DNA of 64,000 nucleotides from CAVWCW01 sp963753615 (GCA_963753615.1 CAVWCW010000027.1:62001-126000), one strand, 5' to 3'; counted from the first letter of the stretch, positions 16,707 to 25,758 are shown. The notes: generated by a model from the sequence alone, not told the origin. Program-made: numbers and translations.

Positions 16707-17642
16707 CTAACGCGATATCGGCAGCGGAATCCCCTGGGGCCAGACTACCGCCGCCTTGAGCGCCGCGCCGTCGACTTCTAGCGGCAGGCCGTCGGCGAAG
16801 GCATAGATGCGCTCGAGCAACGCCCGCAGCAGGGGTGGCCCCTGCTCTTCGTCCTCGTCAAGGCGCGGATGCACTTCTACGAACAGGGTTCCCGCGTGCC
16901 AGCCGAGTTTGATCGGCTGGTTGACGATGTGAACCGGGGTGCCCACGGGCACCCGCGGGTATAGCTGCTCGATGTCTTCCGGATACATGCGGATGCAACC
17001 GTGCGTCACCCGCATACCCACCCCGTAGGGCTTGTTGGTACTGTGAATGAGGTAGCCGGAGACCCCCAGGTACATGGCGTAACCGCCGAGGGGATTGTCC
17101 GGTCCCGCCGGCACCAGCTCGGGTAGCTCGCGGCCGTCCGCAAGAGCCTCTTCGCGGATCGAAAGCGGCGGGCGCCACACCGGGTTTTCAGTCTTGCGGG
17201 CGACGCGGGTCTGGCCCAGCGGAGTACTCCAATCCATGCGCCCGACGCTCACCGGGTGGGTGATTACCAGCGGACGCCCCTGCTCGTCACGTTCGCCATA
17301 ATAGTAAAGCCTCATTTCCGGCAGGTTGAGCACCAGCCCGCGGCGCGGAGCGTCGGGCAGGATGTAGCTGGTAGGCAGCCGCACCTCGGCGCCGGTTTCG
17401 GGCAGCCAGCGGTCGATATCGGGGTTAACCAGCAGGATTTCGTCTTGGCCGACGTCGAAGCGGCGGGCGATGTCGAGCAGGGTCTCCGCCCGATCGGCTC
17501 GGGTGGTCTGCAGCTCGCCAACCAGCGCCAGGTCCGCGGGCGGCAGGACGAAACTCGCCGCCCCCGCCCCGCCCAAGGCGCACAACCCCGACACCAGCAG
17601 GGCCAGGCCCCGCCCCCAGTGCCGCAGCCCGAGCTTTACCAT
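16707..17642 (-). CDS. L,D-transpeptidase with LysM-like N-terminal domain (ErfK/YbiS type)
   Basis: 311 residues from the ATG at 17642 (MVKLGLRHW), where the signal peptide is best placed; ATGs 12 and 45 bp upstream are alternatives. After the signal comes a LysM-like segment (ETLLDIARRFDVGQDEILLVNPDI), then the YkuD catalytic domain with the active-site motif THGCIRMYPEDIEQL and upstream His in YLIHSTNKPYGVGMRV. It is periplasmic. YbiS-type enzymes attach Braun lipoprotein to diaminopimelate or make 3-3 cross-links. Its convergent neighbour is an Lpp-like gene, so lipoprotein attachment is the likely role. Repeat B1 lies 50 bp upstream. Confidence 0.93.
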   Translation of the reverse strand: MVKLGLRHWGRGLALLVSGLCALGGAGAASFVLPPADLALVGELQTTRADRAETLLDIARRFDVGQDEILLVNPDIDRWLPETGAEVRLPTSYILPDAPRRGLVLNLPEMRLYYYGERDEQGRPLVITHPVSVGRMDWSTPLGQTRVARKTENPVWRPPLSIREEALADGRELPELVPAGPDNPLGGYAMYLGVSGYLIHSTNKPYGVGMRVTHGCIRMYPEDIEQLYPRVPVGTPVHIVNQPIKLGWHAGTLFVEVHPRLDEDEEQGPPLLRALLERIYAFADGLPLEVDGAALKAAVVWPQGIPLPISR

Positions 17643-18121
17643 TGGCAACCCCATTTTCTGATTTCCCGCATCTTGCACGCAGAGCACCTTTTAACCTAGA
17701 AAGAGCAGTTGGACGGGGTGTAGGGTGTGCTTGCGGGGGTGCAGGGCAACGCATGGATGCAGGAGGTAGAGCGACGCAGGAAGCAAAGCGAGGCGCAACG
17801 ACGCGGAATAGTCAATCTATTCCAAGGAGTTGCAACGCAGCGACCCACAGGGATGTGGGAAATGTCAGGTTCCGTCTGGAACAGGACCGGACCATACGCC
17901 GCCGCAAGCGTGCCATGCGCCCCGTAGCCTGGATCACCAAATCGGTGAAGAGATAAATAGAAGGCTTGTTCCTGCATTTCAGTACCTTACTGTCAGAATG
18001 GAGCGGTCAACTGCTCTTTCTAAGTTTAATCCAATGCACGCCGATGGCTGTAGTTTCAACCGGTGGCGTCGAGCTTCGGCTCGTTGTCTGCGTCGGCGCA
18101 ACAGATTGCTAAGCCCCGGAC
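17643..18121. other. Gap occupied by repeat B1
   Basis: Most of this stretch is family B copy B1. The ~95 bp between B1 and the stop of the DUF945 gene show no feature. Confidence 0.6.
17693..18026. repeat. Dispersed repeat family B, copy B1
   Basis: 334 bp. The left end AACCTAGAAAGAGCAGTTGG and the right end read on the other strand, AACTTAGAAAGAGCAGTTGA, are near-perfect inverted repeats of about 20 bp. The inside holds the segment GGAATAGTCAATCTATTCC (an internal palindrome) and GCCCCGTAGCCTGGATCACC, both found in other copies. It encodes no protein. Confidence 0.8.
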
Positions 18122-19474
18122 TCATCGGAGCGCCAAACCCAGCGGCAAGTCCTTGCCGTTGACCCGAAGCACGCCGTTGTCGAGCCGCAACCGGGCCTCC
18201 AGACGTTGACCCTGCGGCTCCAGCAGGCCCTGGTTGAGCAGGGCCTTGAACTGGAGGTCCACCACACCCGCCAATTGCCGCTCGAAGGTCTCCGGATCGA
18301 ACGCCGGCTGCGCTCCACCCGCTGGGACGCGCCGAGCCCGGGCCGCCAACAAACGCTCGCGGGTTCGGGCCTCGACCAGGGCCCGAGCTAGCGGCTCCGG
18401 CAACCGCAGTTCGGCCGCCCCCTCCAGGCCCCTCAGGGCCTGGGCCGCGTCGATTGGCCGGCGCAGGCCGCGGGCCCGCAACCGCAGGTTGGCCTCGACG
18501 CTGCCGTCCGGCGTCATCAACTGCAGCCCCTCCAGCTGGATCACCGGGTCGCTGCGCAACAGTTCTTGGGCCAGGGGCGCCAACGCCCCGCGGCGCTCTC
18601 CAAACGCCGGTTGCGGCATCGTCCCCTGAGCAAGGCCTTTCGAGAGGACGGGCCACAGCGCCGCGAGGACTGGCGGTGCCAAGTTGTCTCCATACAGCCG
18701 GGCCCGGGCCGGGCCATAATCGGCCGACCCAAGGGCCAAGGCCTCCAGCTCAGTGTCCAGCTCCAGCGACATCAGCTCGCCGTTAGGCTGGAGCCCGACC
18801 CGCAGCGCCAGGCCGGCAAGCTCCAGGGACCGCGCGGCGGCGCTGTGCGGGACCGTCAGCCATGCCAAGCTCAGCCCCAACTCGCCGCGCGGTGCCGCAG
18901 CCGTTTCCTGGCGCAGTTGCCAATCCAGTCGCAAATCCTTTAGGCCGCCAGCGCCCGGCCCCGGCCAGGCCAGCTCCGCAATCTGCAGCCAGCCGGCGGT
19001 AGCGCCACCCAGGGCGTCGAAGCCGAGCTCTCCCTCCAACCCGGCCCAGTACGGACCCCCGCCATCGAACCGCAGCGCGCTGGGCGCCAGCCGGATGCTG
19101 CCGCAACCGGAGAAGCCGACGCGGGTCCGCAACGGCGCAGACAGCGGTTTGGCATCTACCCGCACCCAGGTCTCCATCAAGGCCAGCAGCCAGCCGCCTC
19201 CGGGCGTCCAGGGACCGTGCTCGATCTGGCTATGCAGCTCGATGCGCACGGGAGGCGCCGCCACGGACCCGGCAGGGCCATACGACAGCTCGCTGCGGAC
19301 CTCGGCCTGGAACCAGCCGCGCCTGTAGTTCTGGCTCAACAACGTCAGCCCGCCCTGCTGGAGCCCGGTCAGCGCCTTATGGTAGCGCTGCTCGGCCTGA
19401 ACACCGATCAATCCCGGCGCCGCCAGGCCGCCCAGCAACAGAAAAACGGCCAGTAGGATCAGCAATCGTCGCAT
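18122..19474 (-). CDS. YdgA-like DUF945 protein
   Basis: 450 residues. It begins with a signal or membrane anchor (MRRLLILLAVFLLLGGLAAPG), then the family-typical LIGVQAEQRYHKALTGLQ and NYRRGWFQAEVRSEL at residues ~22-65. The remainder is a long beta-rich envelope domain. DUF945 (YdgA/YihF) proteins are periplasmic or inner-membrane-attached and of unknown function. The gene is bracketed by repeats B1 and B2 in opposite orientation, B2 beginning about 10 bp before its ATG. No clear Shine-Dalgarno is visible there. Confidence 0.88.
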   Translation of the reverse strand: MRRLLILLAVFLLLGGLAAPGLIGVQAEQRYHKALTGLQQGGLTLLSQNYRRGWFQAEVRSELSYGPAGSVAAPPVRIELHSQIEHGPWTPGGGWLLALMETWVRVDAKPLSAPLRTRVGFSGCGSIRLAPSALRFDGGGPYWAGLEGELGFDALGGATAGWLQIAELAWPGPGAGGLKDLRLDWQLRQETAAAPRGELGLSLAWLTVPHSAAARSLELAGLALRVGLQPNGELMSLELDTELEALALGSADYGPARARLYGDNLAPPVLAALWPVLSKGLAQGTMPQPAFGERRGALAPLAQELLRSDPVIQLEGLQLMTPDGSVEANLRLRARGLRRPIDAAQALRGLEGAAELRLPEPLARALVEARTRERLLAARARRVPAGGAQPAFDPETFERQLAGVVDLQFKALLNQGLLEPQGQRLEARLRLDNGVLRVNGKDLPLGLALR

Positions 19475-19879
19475 TGGATCATGGTCCGAAAAGATCAGTT
19501 GACCGCTCGCTTCTGATATTCAGGTGCTGAGATGATGGAGCGGCCCTTCCCTTCACGTCGTCGTCGATTTGGTGACCCCGGCTACGGGGCGTATGGCACG
19601 CTTTCGGCGGCGCATAGCTGCGTTTCAACCCCTTGGAATCGTTTTATTATTCCGCATTTTTGCACCTTACCCCCCACCCCAGCCAACCGCTCTTTCCCGA
19701 AAAATATCCTGGCTGGGCTCGTGGGACGGACCTGGATTCGATCATCCCACCGCGTCGCGCCGGTATCAATCCGGAACCACAATCGGCTATGGTTACTCCA
19801 GAGCAGAAATAAGCGCCGAGGCCAAGGGCCACCGATGCGATATTCTAATCGCCGAATCTCAACAAAGGAGACATCTCAA
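19475..19879. other. Intergenic region with repeat B2 upstream of two divergent genes
   Basis: About 400 bp between divergent DUF945 and DUF302 genes. The first ~220 bp are repeat B2. The remaining ~175 bp should hold the DUF302 promoter; no strong consensus pair is visible. Confidence 0.55.
19485..19705. repeat. Dispersed repeat family B, copy B2 (decayed ends)
   Basis: It matches copy B1 in the reverse orientation: GATTTGGTGACCCCGGCTAC, GGGGCGTATGGCACGCTTTC and the CCTTGGAATCG...TATTCCGC segment all correspond to B1 read on the other strand. The ends (GATCAGTTGACCGCTC and CCAACCGCTCTTTC) are recognisable but eroded compared with B1. Confidence 0.65.
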
Positions 19880-20344
19880 ATGAAACAGCTATTCGCTTTC
19901 TTGTTCGTCGTCGCGCTCGCCGCACCCGGACTGGCGGCCGCTGAAGTAACCGGACTGGTAGTCAAGCCTAGCCAGTACAGCGTCAGCGAGACCATCGACC
20001 GACTCGAAGCGGCCCTGACCGCGAGGGGTATCGGCATCGTCGTCCGTTGGAATCATGCGCAGAAGGCCGAGGAGGTGGGTATTCCCCTGCGCCCTACCGA
20101 GTTGCTGCTATTCGGCAATCCAAAACTCGGCAGCAATCTGTTCACCAGTGCCCAGAGCGCAGGGATCGACCTGCCAATGAAGGCCCTGGCCTGGGAAGAC
20201 GCGGACGGCAACGTCTGGCTCGGCTATAACGACCCAGTCTACATCACCGAGCGCCACGGCATTACCGACCGCGAGGAGGTGGTAAAGAAAATGAGCGGGG
20301 CACTCAACAAATTCTCCGACATCGCCACCGGCGCCGCCGAATAG
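19880..20344 (+). CDS. Secreted DUF302 protein
   Basis: 154 residues. ATG at 19880 follows AAAGGAGACATCTC. The signal peptide MKQLFAFLFVVALAAPGLAAAE precedes a single DUF302 domain: FSV-like opening (YSVSETIDRLEAALTARGIG), RPTELLLFGNPKLGSNLF, then PMKALAWEDADGNVWLGYNDP near the end. These are the classic DUF302 motifs. DUF302 proteins are common in sulfur oxidisers and are of unknown function, periplasmic here. The TAG stop codon is created by the first bases of repeat A3. Confidence 0.92.
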   Translation: MKQLFAFLFVVALAAPGLAAAEVTGLVVKPSQYSVSETIDRLEAALTARGIGIVVRWNHAQKAEEVGIPLRPTELLLFGNPKLGSNLFTSAQSAGIDLPMKALAWEDADGNVWLGYNDPVYITERHGITDREEVVKKMSGALNKFSDIATGAAE

Positions 20345-20497
20345 GGAAACGCTTATTCAATCGCGTCTCCCGCGCGGGGCAGGATGCCCCGCCATTTTCA
20401 GGCGCCCAACCGCCTGAAAATGAAGGCTTTCGGAAACCGCGTTTTCGAAAGCCGTGCTGAAAAAATGCCAGGGAGGGCTTTTTTCAGGGTCTCGATA
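20342..20497. repeat. Dispersed repeat family A, copy A3
   Basis: 156 bp from TA to TA. The left end TAGGGAAACGCTTATTCAAT starts inside the DUF302 stop codon; the right end reads TATCGAGACCCTGAAAAAA on the other strand. The core contains the GCGGGGCAGGATGCCCCGCC inverted repeat, GGCGCCCAACCG and the GGCTTTCGGAAACC / GTTTTCGAAAGCC hairpin. The second hairpin GCTGAAAAAATGCC / GGGCTTTTTTCAG is at its right end. Confidence 0.8.
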
Positions 20498-20857
20498 GCG
20501 GGGCCATGCATCGGATTTGGGCAACGCCGCCCGGATCGCCCTGATTTGGAACGTAATATTCGGGTAAAGATCCGAGGGCAGAATAGCGCGCTGCCGCTGC
20601 CGGCGGCGACAATCCCGACTGGCCTCGATCTTGCAATCTCTAGCTGAAGCGCCCTGCGGTTCCGAACCTATCGCTTAGGGCAAAGGAACTACGTATCATT
20701 GACGCCTGTTCGCGGCCGGCGGCGGTCGGCCCGGGGGTTCATCCTAAATTGTCACCGGAATTACAGGTATTACTACAGCGGTCATGCAACTATCATTGAT
20801 CCCAAGCCGCTCAGCCGGCATCACCTCCGTCGCACCGGCCGCCAGGAGAGGCAGCCC
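20345..20857. other. Upstream region of the nqr operon
   Basis: Repeat A3 fills the first 150 bp. The remaining 360 bp upstream of nqrA must hold its promoter. An open frame in nqrA phase extends to 20699 but shows none of the conservation of nqrA, so I exclude it. I see no riboswitch-like structure. Confidence 0.5.
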
Positions 20858-22222
20858 GTGCTGATCAAGATTTCCAAGGGCCTGGACATCCCGATCTCCG
20901 GGGCGCCCGAGCAGCGCATTTACGATGCGCCGGAGGTGACCCAGGTAGCCGTCCTGGGCCAGGACCAGCGTGGCCCCAAACGCGCGCCGAGCGTGCTGGT
21001 GAAGGAGGGTGAGCGGGTTAGCCTGGGCCAGCCCCTGATGCGCGGCAAGCGGTACCGCAAGGTGCTAACCACCGCCCCCGGGTCCGGCGTGGTGGAGAAG
21101 ATCTCCTACGGCCAGCGCCGCTTTGCCAACTCCATCTGCATCCGCTTGGAGGGGAATGCCGAGGAGACCTTCAATGCCTACCGGGCGGAGGAATTGGCCG
21201 GTCTGAACCGGGATCAGGTCAAAGAGAACCTGCTCGCGTCCGGTCAATGGCTGGCCCTGCGCACCCGCCCCTACACCATGGTGCCGCACCCAGACGATGA
21301 GTTGGCCGACCTGTTCGTTACCGCCATCGACACCAATCCCCTGGCTCCGGACCCGCAGGTGATCATCGCCGACCGGGCCGAGGCCTTCGGCAACGGCCTG
21401 CGGGTGCTGCGCAAGCTCAGCGCCGGCAGGCTCTATGTCTGCACCGCCCCCGGGGCCGAGGTGCCGATACCGGAAGACAGTCACGCCACCCAGGCCGAAT
21501 TTGCCGGCCCCCACCCCGCAGGGCTGCCCGGCACCCACATCCACTTCCTGTCGCCGGTGCATGGGAACAAGACGGTGGCCTATGTGGGCTACCAGGACGT
21601 GATCGCAATCGGCGAACTGTTCACCAGCGGGCGCATCTCCACCCAGCGGGTGGTGTCCCATGCCGGCCCGGTGGTGCCCCGCCCGCGCCTGTTGCGCACC
21701 CGGCTCGGCGCCAGCATCCCGGAGCTGCTGGCCGGAATCCCGGAGAGCGAGGGCGCGCCCAGCGACTGCCGCATCATCTCCGGCTCGATACTGGCGGGAC
21801 ACCGGGCCGTGGGTTCCCTCGGCTATCTGGGGCGCTTCCACAACCAGATCTCGATCCTCAAAGAAGGAACTGAACGGGAACTGCTGGGCTGGATGGCCCC
21901 GGGACGGGATAAATTTTCCGCCAGTAATGTGTTCCTTTCCGCCCTGTTCGGCAAGCGCCGCTTCGCGCTCACCACCACCCAGAACGGCAGCCCCCGGGCG
22001 ATGGTGCCGATCGGCTCCTATGAGCGGGTAATGCCGCTTGACATCCTTCCCACCCAGCTGCTGCGGGCCCTGGTGGTGGGCGACAGCGACAGTGCCCAGA
22101 CCCTGGGCTGCCTGGAACTGGACGAGGAAGATCTGGCCCTGTGTTCGTTCGTCGACACCGGCAAGTACGATTTCGGGCCGATCCTGCGCGACACCCTGGA
22201 AAAGATCCGTAAGGAAGGCTGA
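20858..22222 (+). CDS. nqrA: Na+-translocating NADH:quinone reductase subunit A
   Basis: 454 residues from GTG at 20858 (VLIKISKGLDIPISGAPEQ), preceded by the RBS CCAGGAGAGGC; the family begins exactly so. Other motifs: VLVKEGERVSLGQPL, TAPGSGVVEKISYGQRR, and AGPVVPRPRLLRTRLGASI. NqrA is the soluble cytoplasmic subunit and contributes to the quinone site region of the Na+ pump. It is the first gene of nqrABCDEF; its TGA overlaps the nqrB ATG. Confidence 0.97.
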   Translation: MLIKISKGLDIPISGAPEQRIYDAPEVTQVAVLGQDQRGPKRAPSVLVKEGERVSLGQPLMRGKRYRKVLTTAPGSGVVEKISYGQRRFANSICIRLEGNAEETFNAYRAEELAGLNRDQVKENLLASGQWLALRTRPYTMVPHPDDELADLFVTAIDTNPLAPDPQVIIADRAEAFGNGLRVLRKLSAGRLYVCTAPGAEVPIPEDSHATQAEFAGPHPAGLPGTHIHFLSPVHGNKTVAYVGYQDVIAIGELFTSGRISTQRVVSHAGPVVPRPRLLRTRLGASIPELLAGIPESEGAPSDCRIISGSILAGHRAVGSLGYLGRFHNQISILKEGTERELLGWMAPGRDKFSASNVFLSALFGKRRFALTTTQNGSPRAMVPIGSYERVMPLDILPTQLLRALVVGDSDSAQTLGCLELDEEDLALCSFVDTGKYDFGPILRDTLEKIRKEG

Positions 22223-23436
22223 TGTCACGTCTCAGAAAACAGCTCGACCGCATCCAGCCCCTGTTCACCAAGGGCGGTCGCCTGGAACGATTCCAGGCGA
22301 TGTACGAGATGGTGGACACCTTCTTGTTCACCCCCGGCGATGTGACCAGGGGCTCTCCCCATGTGCGCGACGCGATCGACCTCAAGCGGGTAATGATCTT
22401 CGTGGTGCTGGCGGTCACCCCGGCGGCCCTGATGGGCATGTACAACGTCGGGCTGCAGGCCAACACCGCCATGGCCGCAATGGGCGTGACCGAGGTCGAC
22501 AACTGGCGTTGGGCGGCGCTCCACTTCTTGGGCATCGGCCACGACCCGACCAGCCTGTTCGACAACCTGGCCCTGGGGCTGATGTACCTGTTGCCGATTT
22601 ATATAGTCACCATGGCCGCCGGCGGCTTCTGGGAGGTGTTGTTCGCCCTGGTGCGCAACCACGAGATCAACGAAGGCTTCTTTGTCACCTCGCTGCTGTT
22701 CACCCTGATCCTGCCCCCGACCATCCCCCTGTGGCAGGTGGCGCTGGGCATCTCCTTTGGGGTGGTGATCGGCAAGGAGGTGTTCGGCGGCACCGGCAAG
22801 AACTTCCTCAACCCGGCCCTGGTGGGGCGCGCCTTCCTGTTCTTCGCCTATCCGGCAGCCATCTCCGGCGACAGCGTCTGGACCGCCATCGACGGCTTCA
22901 GCGGCGCCACTCCCCTGGCCCTGGCCGCGGTCGGCGGGGTGCAAGCCGTGGTGGAGTCGGGCATCACTTGGTCCAGCGCCTTCCTGGGCAACATTCAGGG
23001 CTCCCTGGGCGAGACTTCGACCCTGGCCTGCCTGCTGGGGGCCGTCTTCCTGATCTACACCCGGGTCGCCTCATGGCGAATAATGGCCGGGGTATTGCTG
23101 GGCATGGTAGCCAGTGTGCTGCTGTTCAACTTCCTCGGCAGTGATACCAACCCCATGTTTGCCGTGCCCTGGCACTGGCACCTGGTGCTCGGCGGCTATG
23201 CATTCGGCCTGGTGTTCATGGCCACCGACCCGGTCAGCGCCGCGATGACCGACCCCGGGCGCTGGGTCTACGGCGTGTTGATCGGGGTAATGGTGATCCT
23301 GATCCGGGTCGTCAATCCAGCCTACCCCGAAGGCATGATGCTGGCCATCCTGTTCGGCAACGTGTTCGCGCCGCTGATCGACTGGTTCGTGGTCCAAGCC
23401 AATATCCGCAGAAGGAAGCGCCGCCATGCCCACTGA
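22222..23436 (+). CDS. nqrB: Na+-translocating NADH:quinone reductase subunit B
   Basis: 404 residues with about ten membrane segments. The covalent FMN threonine motif is visible as GFSGATPLALA (residues ~228-238). The family signatures KRVMIFVVLAVTPAALMGMYN and VFGGTGKNFLNPALVGRAFL are present. NqrB is the Na+-conducting core and also carries riboflavin. It overlaps nqrA by 1 bp (TGATG) and nqrC by 11 bp. Confidence 0.98.
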   Translation: MSRLRKQLDRIQPLFTKGGRLERFQAMYEMVDTFLFTPGDVTRGSPHVRDAIDLKRVMIFVVLAVTPAALMGMYNVGLQANTAMAAMGVTEVDNWRWAALHFLGIGHDPTSLFDNLALGLMYLLPIYIVTMAAGGFWEVLFALVRNHEINEGFFVTSLLFTLILPPTIPLWQVALGISFGVVIGKEVFGGTGKNFLNPALVGRAFLFFAYPAAISGDSVWTAIDGFSGATPLALAAVGGVQAVVESGITWSSAFLGNIQGSLGETSTLACLLGAVFLIYTRVASWRIMAGVLLGMVASVLLFNFLGSDTNPMFAVPWHWHLVLGGYAFGLVFMATDPVSAAMTDPGRWVYGVLIGVMVILIRVVNPAYPEGMMLAILFGNVFAPLIDWFVVQANIRRRKRRHAH

Positions 23437-24259
23437 GCCCGCATCCCGTCCGCCCGTGGGCGGCCTGCGGGGCCTGCTGGCCCTGCCCAACGAAGACCCC
23501 CGCAAGCTGGTGACCCTGGCCCTGACCCTGTGCCTGGTGTGCTCGCTGGCGGTAAGCAGCGCCGCGGTGCTGTTGCGTCCGCTGCAGGAGCAGAACGCGG
23601 CCCTGGCCCTGAAGCGAGAGATCTTGTCGGTGGCCGACCTGATGCAGCCCGGAGCCGACATCGAGGCCCTGTTCGCCGAGCGGGTGGAGACCCGCATTCT
23701 GGACTTGGCCAGCGGCGAGTTCACCGCCCTGGACCCGAGCGGCTTCGACCAGCGCCAGGCCGCCCGTGACCCGGCCAGCAGCATTCAGTTGCCGCCGGAG
23801 CAGGACATCGCCCGCCTGCGCAGCCGCGCCACGCAGGCGCCGGTCTACCTGATCCGCAGCGACAGCGGGCTGGAGCGCATCGTGCTGCCGGTGCACGGCG
23901 CCGGCCTCTGGTCCACCATGTACGGCCTGCTGGCGCTGGATGCGGACGGCCGCACCATCCAGGGCATGAGTTTCTATGAGCAGGGCGAGACCGCTGGCCT
24001 GGGGGCCGAGATCTCGAGCGCCGGCTGGCTGGGCCAGTGGCGCGGCAAACAGGCCCTCGACGAGCAGGGCCAGGTGCGCTTCGAACTGGTCAAGGGCGGG
24101 GTGGACCCCAAGTCGCCGGACGCCCGCTACCAGGTCGACGGCTTGGCCGGCGCCACCCTTACCGCCAACGGAGTTACCAACCTGATCCGTTACTGGCTGA
24201 GCGACAACGGCTTCGGACCCTACCTGGAACGGGTCCGTGCCGGCGGAGGTGATGCATGA
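23426..24259 (+). CDS. nqrC: Na+-translocating NADH:quinone reductase subunit C
   Basis: 277 residues: one N-terminal membrane helix (TLALTLCLVCSLAVSSAAVLL) and a periplasmic FMN-binding domain. The FMN-attachment motif is VDGLAGATLTANGV (residues ~234-247), the Thr being the flavinylation site. LWSTMYGLLALDADGRTI and EQGETAGLGAEI are typical. The FMN is installed by ApbE, encoded in the same operon. It overlaps nqrD (ATGA). Confidence 0.97.
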   Translation: MPTEPASRPPVGGLRGLLALPNEDPRKLVTLALTLCLVCSLAVSSAAVLLRPLQEQNAALALKREILSVADLMQPGADIEALFAERVETRILDLASGEFTALDPSGFDQRQAARDPASSIQLPPEQDIARLRSRATQAPVYLIRSDSGLERIVLPVHGAGLWSTMYGLLALDADGRTIQGMSFYEQGETAGLGAEISSAGWLGQWRGKQALDEQGQVRFELVKGGVDPKSPDARYQVDGLAGATLTANGVTNLIRYWLSDNGFGPYLERVRAGGGDA

Positions 24260-24918
24260 CACCGGAACAACGAAAGGTCCTGACCGAACCCCTGGTCGAC
24301 AACAACCCCATCATCCTGCAAATGCTGGGGGTCTGCTCGGCCCTGGCGGTGACCGCCAAGCTGGCTCCGGCACTGATTATGTCGGTGGCGCTGACGGTGG
24401 TGGTTTCGCTTTCCAGCGTTTTCATCAGCCTGCTGCGCAACCATGTGGCGAGCAATATCCGCATTATCGTGCAGATGACCATCATCGCCTCCCTGGTAAT
24501 CATCGTCGACCAGGTGCTGAAGGCCTTCGCCTACGAACTGAGCAAGCAGCTCTCGGTGTTTGTGGGACTGATCATCACCAACTGTATCGTGCTCGGCCGG
24601 GCCGAGGCCTATGCCATGGAGCACGGCCCGGGCAAGAGCTTTCTTGACGGCCTCGGCCACGGCCTCGGCTACAGCCTGATTCTGATCGTCGTCGCCACGG
24701 TGCGCGAGCTGTTTGGCTCCGGCAGCCTGCTCGATCATCAGCTCTTCCCCCTGGCCAAGGAGGGCGGCTGGTACGAGCCCAACGGCCTGTTGTTGCTGGC
24801 CCCTGGGGCCTTTTTCCTGATCGGGCTGATCATCTGGGGGGTGCGGGCCTGGAAGCCGGCCCAGGCGGAAAAACCCGAATACCGGATCCAGGTGGTGCAC
24901 CGCACCGAGGTAATTTGA
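24256..24918 (+). CDS. nqrD: Na+-translocating NADH:quinone reductase subunit D
   Basis: 220 residues with six membrane segments. The cysteines that share the intramembrane [2Fe-2S] cluster with NqrE are seen in MLGVCSALAVT (near residue 30) and ITNCIVLGRAEA (near 112). The start overlaps the nqrC stop by 4 bp. Confidence 0.98.
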   Translation: MTPEQRKVLTEPLVDNNPIILQMLGVCSALAVTAKLAPALIMSVALTVVVSLSSVFISLLRNHVASNIRIIVQMTIIASLVIIVDQVLKAFAYELSKQLSVFVGLIITNCIVLGRAEAYAMEHGPGKSFLDGLGHGLGYSLILIVVATVRELFGSGSLLDHQLFPLAKEGGWYEPNGLLLLAPGAFFLIGLIIWGVRAWKPAQAEKPEYRIQVVHRTEVI

Positions 24919-24919
24919 G

Positions 24920-25528
24920 ATGGAAGCCTATCTGAGCCTGTTCGTCCGCTCGGTTTTCATCGAGAACCTGGCGCTGTCGTTCTTTCTCGGCATGTGCACC
25001 TACCTGGCGATCTCCAAGAGGATCGAGACCGCCATCGGCCTGGGGGCGGCCGTAGTCGTGGTGCAGACCATCACGGTGCCGGTGAACTACCTGATCGTCA
25101 CCTTCCTGCTCGCCCCCGGGGCCCTGGCCTGGGCCGGCCTCGGCGAGGTCGACCTGAGCTTTCTCGGCCTGATCACCTATATCGGCGTAATCGCCGCCAT
25201 GGTGCAGATCCTGGAGATGGTCCTGGACCGCTATTTCCCGCCCCTGTACCACGCCCTGGGTATCTTCCTGCCCCTGATCACGGTCAACTGCGCCATTCTC
25301 GGCGGCTCCCTGTTCATGGTCGAGCGGGGCTACGACTTTGGCCAGAGCCTGGTCTACGGCTTCGGCAGCGGCTTCGGCTGGGCGCTGGCCCTGGTGGCCC
25401 TGGCCGGGGTGCGGGAGAAACTCAAGTACAGCGATGTTCCCGCGGGCCTGCAAGGACTGGGCATCACCTTTATCAGCACCGGGCTGATGGCGATGGCCTT
25501 TATGTCGTTTTCGGGCATCCAGTTGTAA
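24920..25528 (+). CDS. nqrE: Na+-translocating NADH:quinone reductase subunit E
   Basis: 202 residues with six membrane segments and the family opening MEAYLSLFVRSVFIENLALS. The cluster cysteines lie in LGMCTYLAIS (residue ~26) and TVNCAILGGSLF (~120). It begins 1 bp after the nqrD stop. Unlike the other joints, a 230-bp gap follows before nqrF. Confidence 0.98.
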   Translation: MEAYLSLFVRSVFIENLALSFFLGMCTYLAISKRIETAIGLGAAVVVVQTITVPVNYLIVTFLLAPGALAWAGLGEVDLSFLGLITYIGVIAAMVQILEMVLDRYFPPLYHALGIFLPLITVNCAILGGSLFMVERGYDFGQSLVYGFGSGFGWALALVALAGVREKLKYSDVPAGLQGLGITFISTGLMAMAFMSFSGIQL

Positions 25529-25758
25529 AGCCTCGGGGCCGGGATTTTGCACCACAGAGGCGCAGGCAACACAGTGAACGCAGCTTGCGCCGGGCCGACT
25601 CCAGGACCGGAATCAAACGCCAAGAAGACACCAGCGCAATGAATCAAGCCAAGTTGAACGCCGTTTCTCCGCCCCACTGCGGAGCCGCTCGATCGGTTGG
25701 CCGCAAGCCGCGAGCCGCCGCGGATCAAACAAGACCTACCCGGATAGGATACTGAAGC

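Noticed and set aside
25639..25755. A 38-codon frame as an additional nqr gene
   Set aside because: Arg/Ala/Pro-rich, no membrane segment or motif; kept only as a possible leader in a finding.
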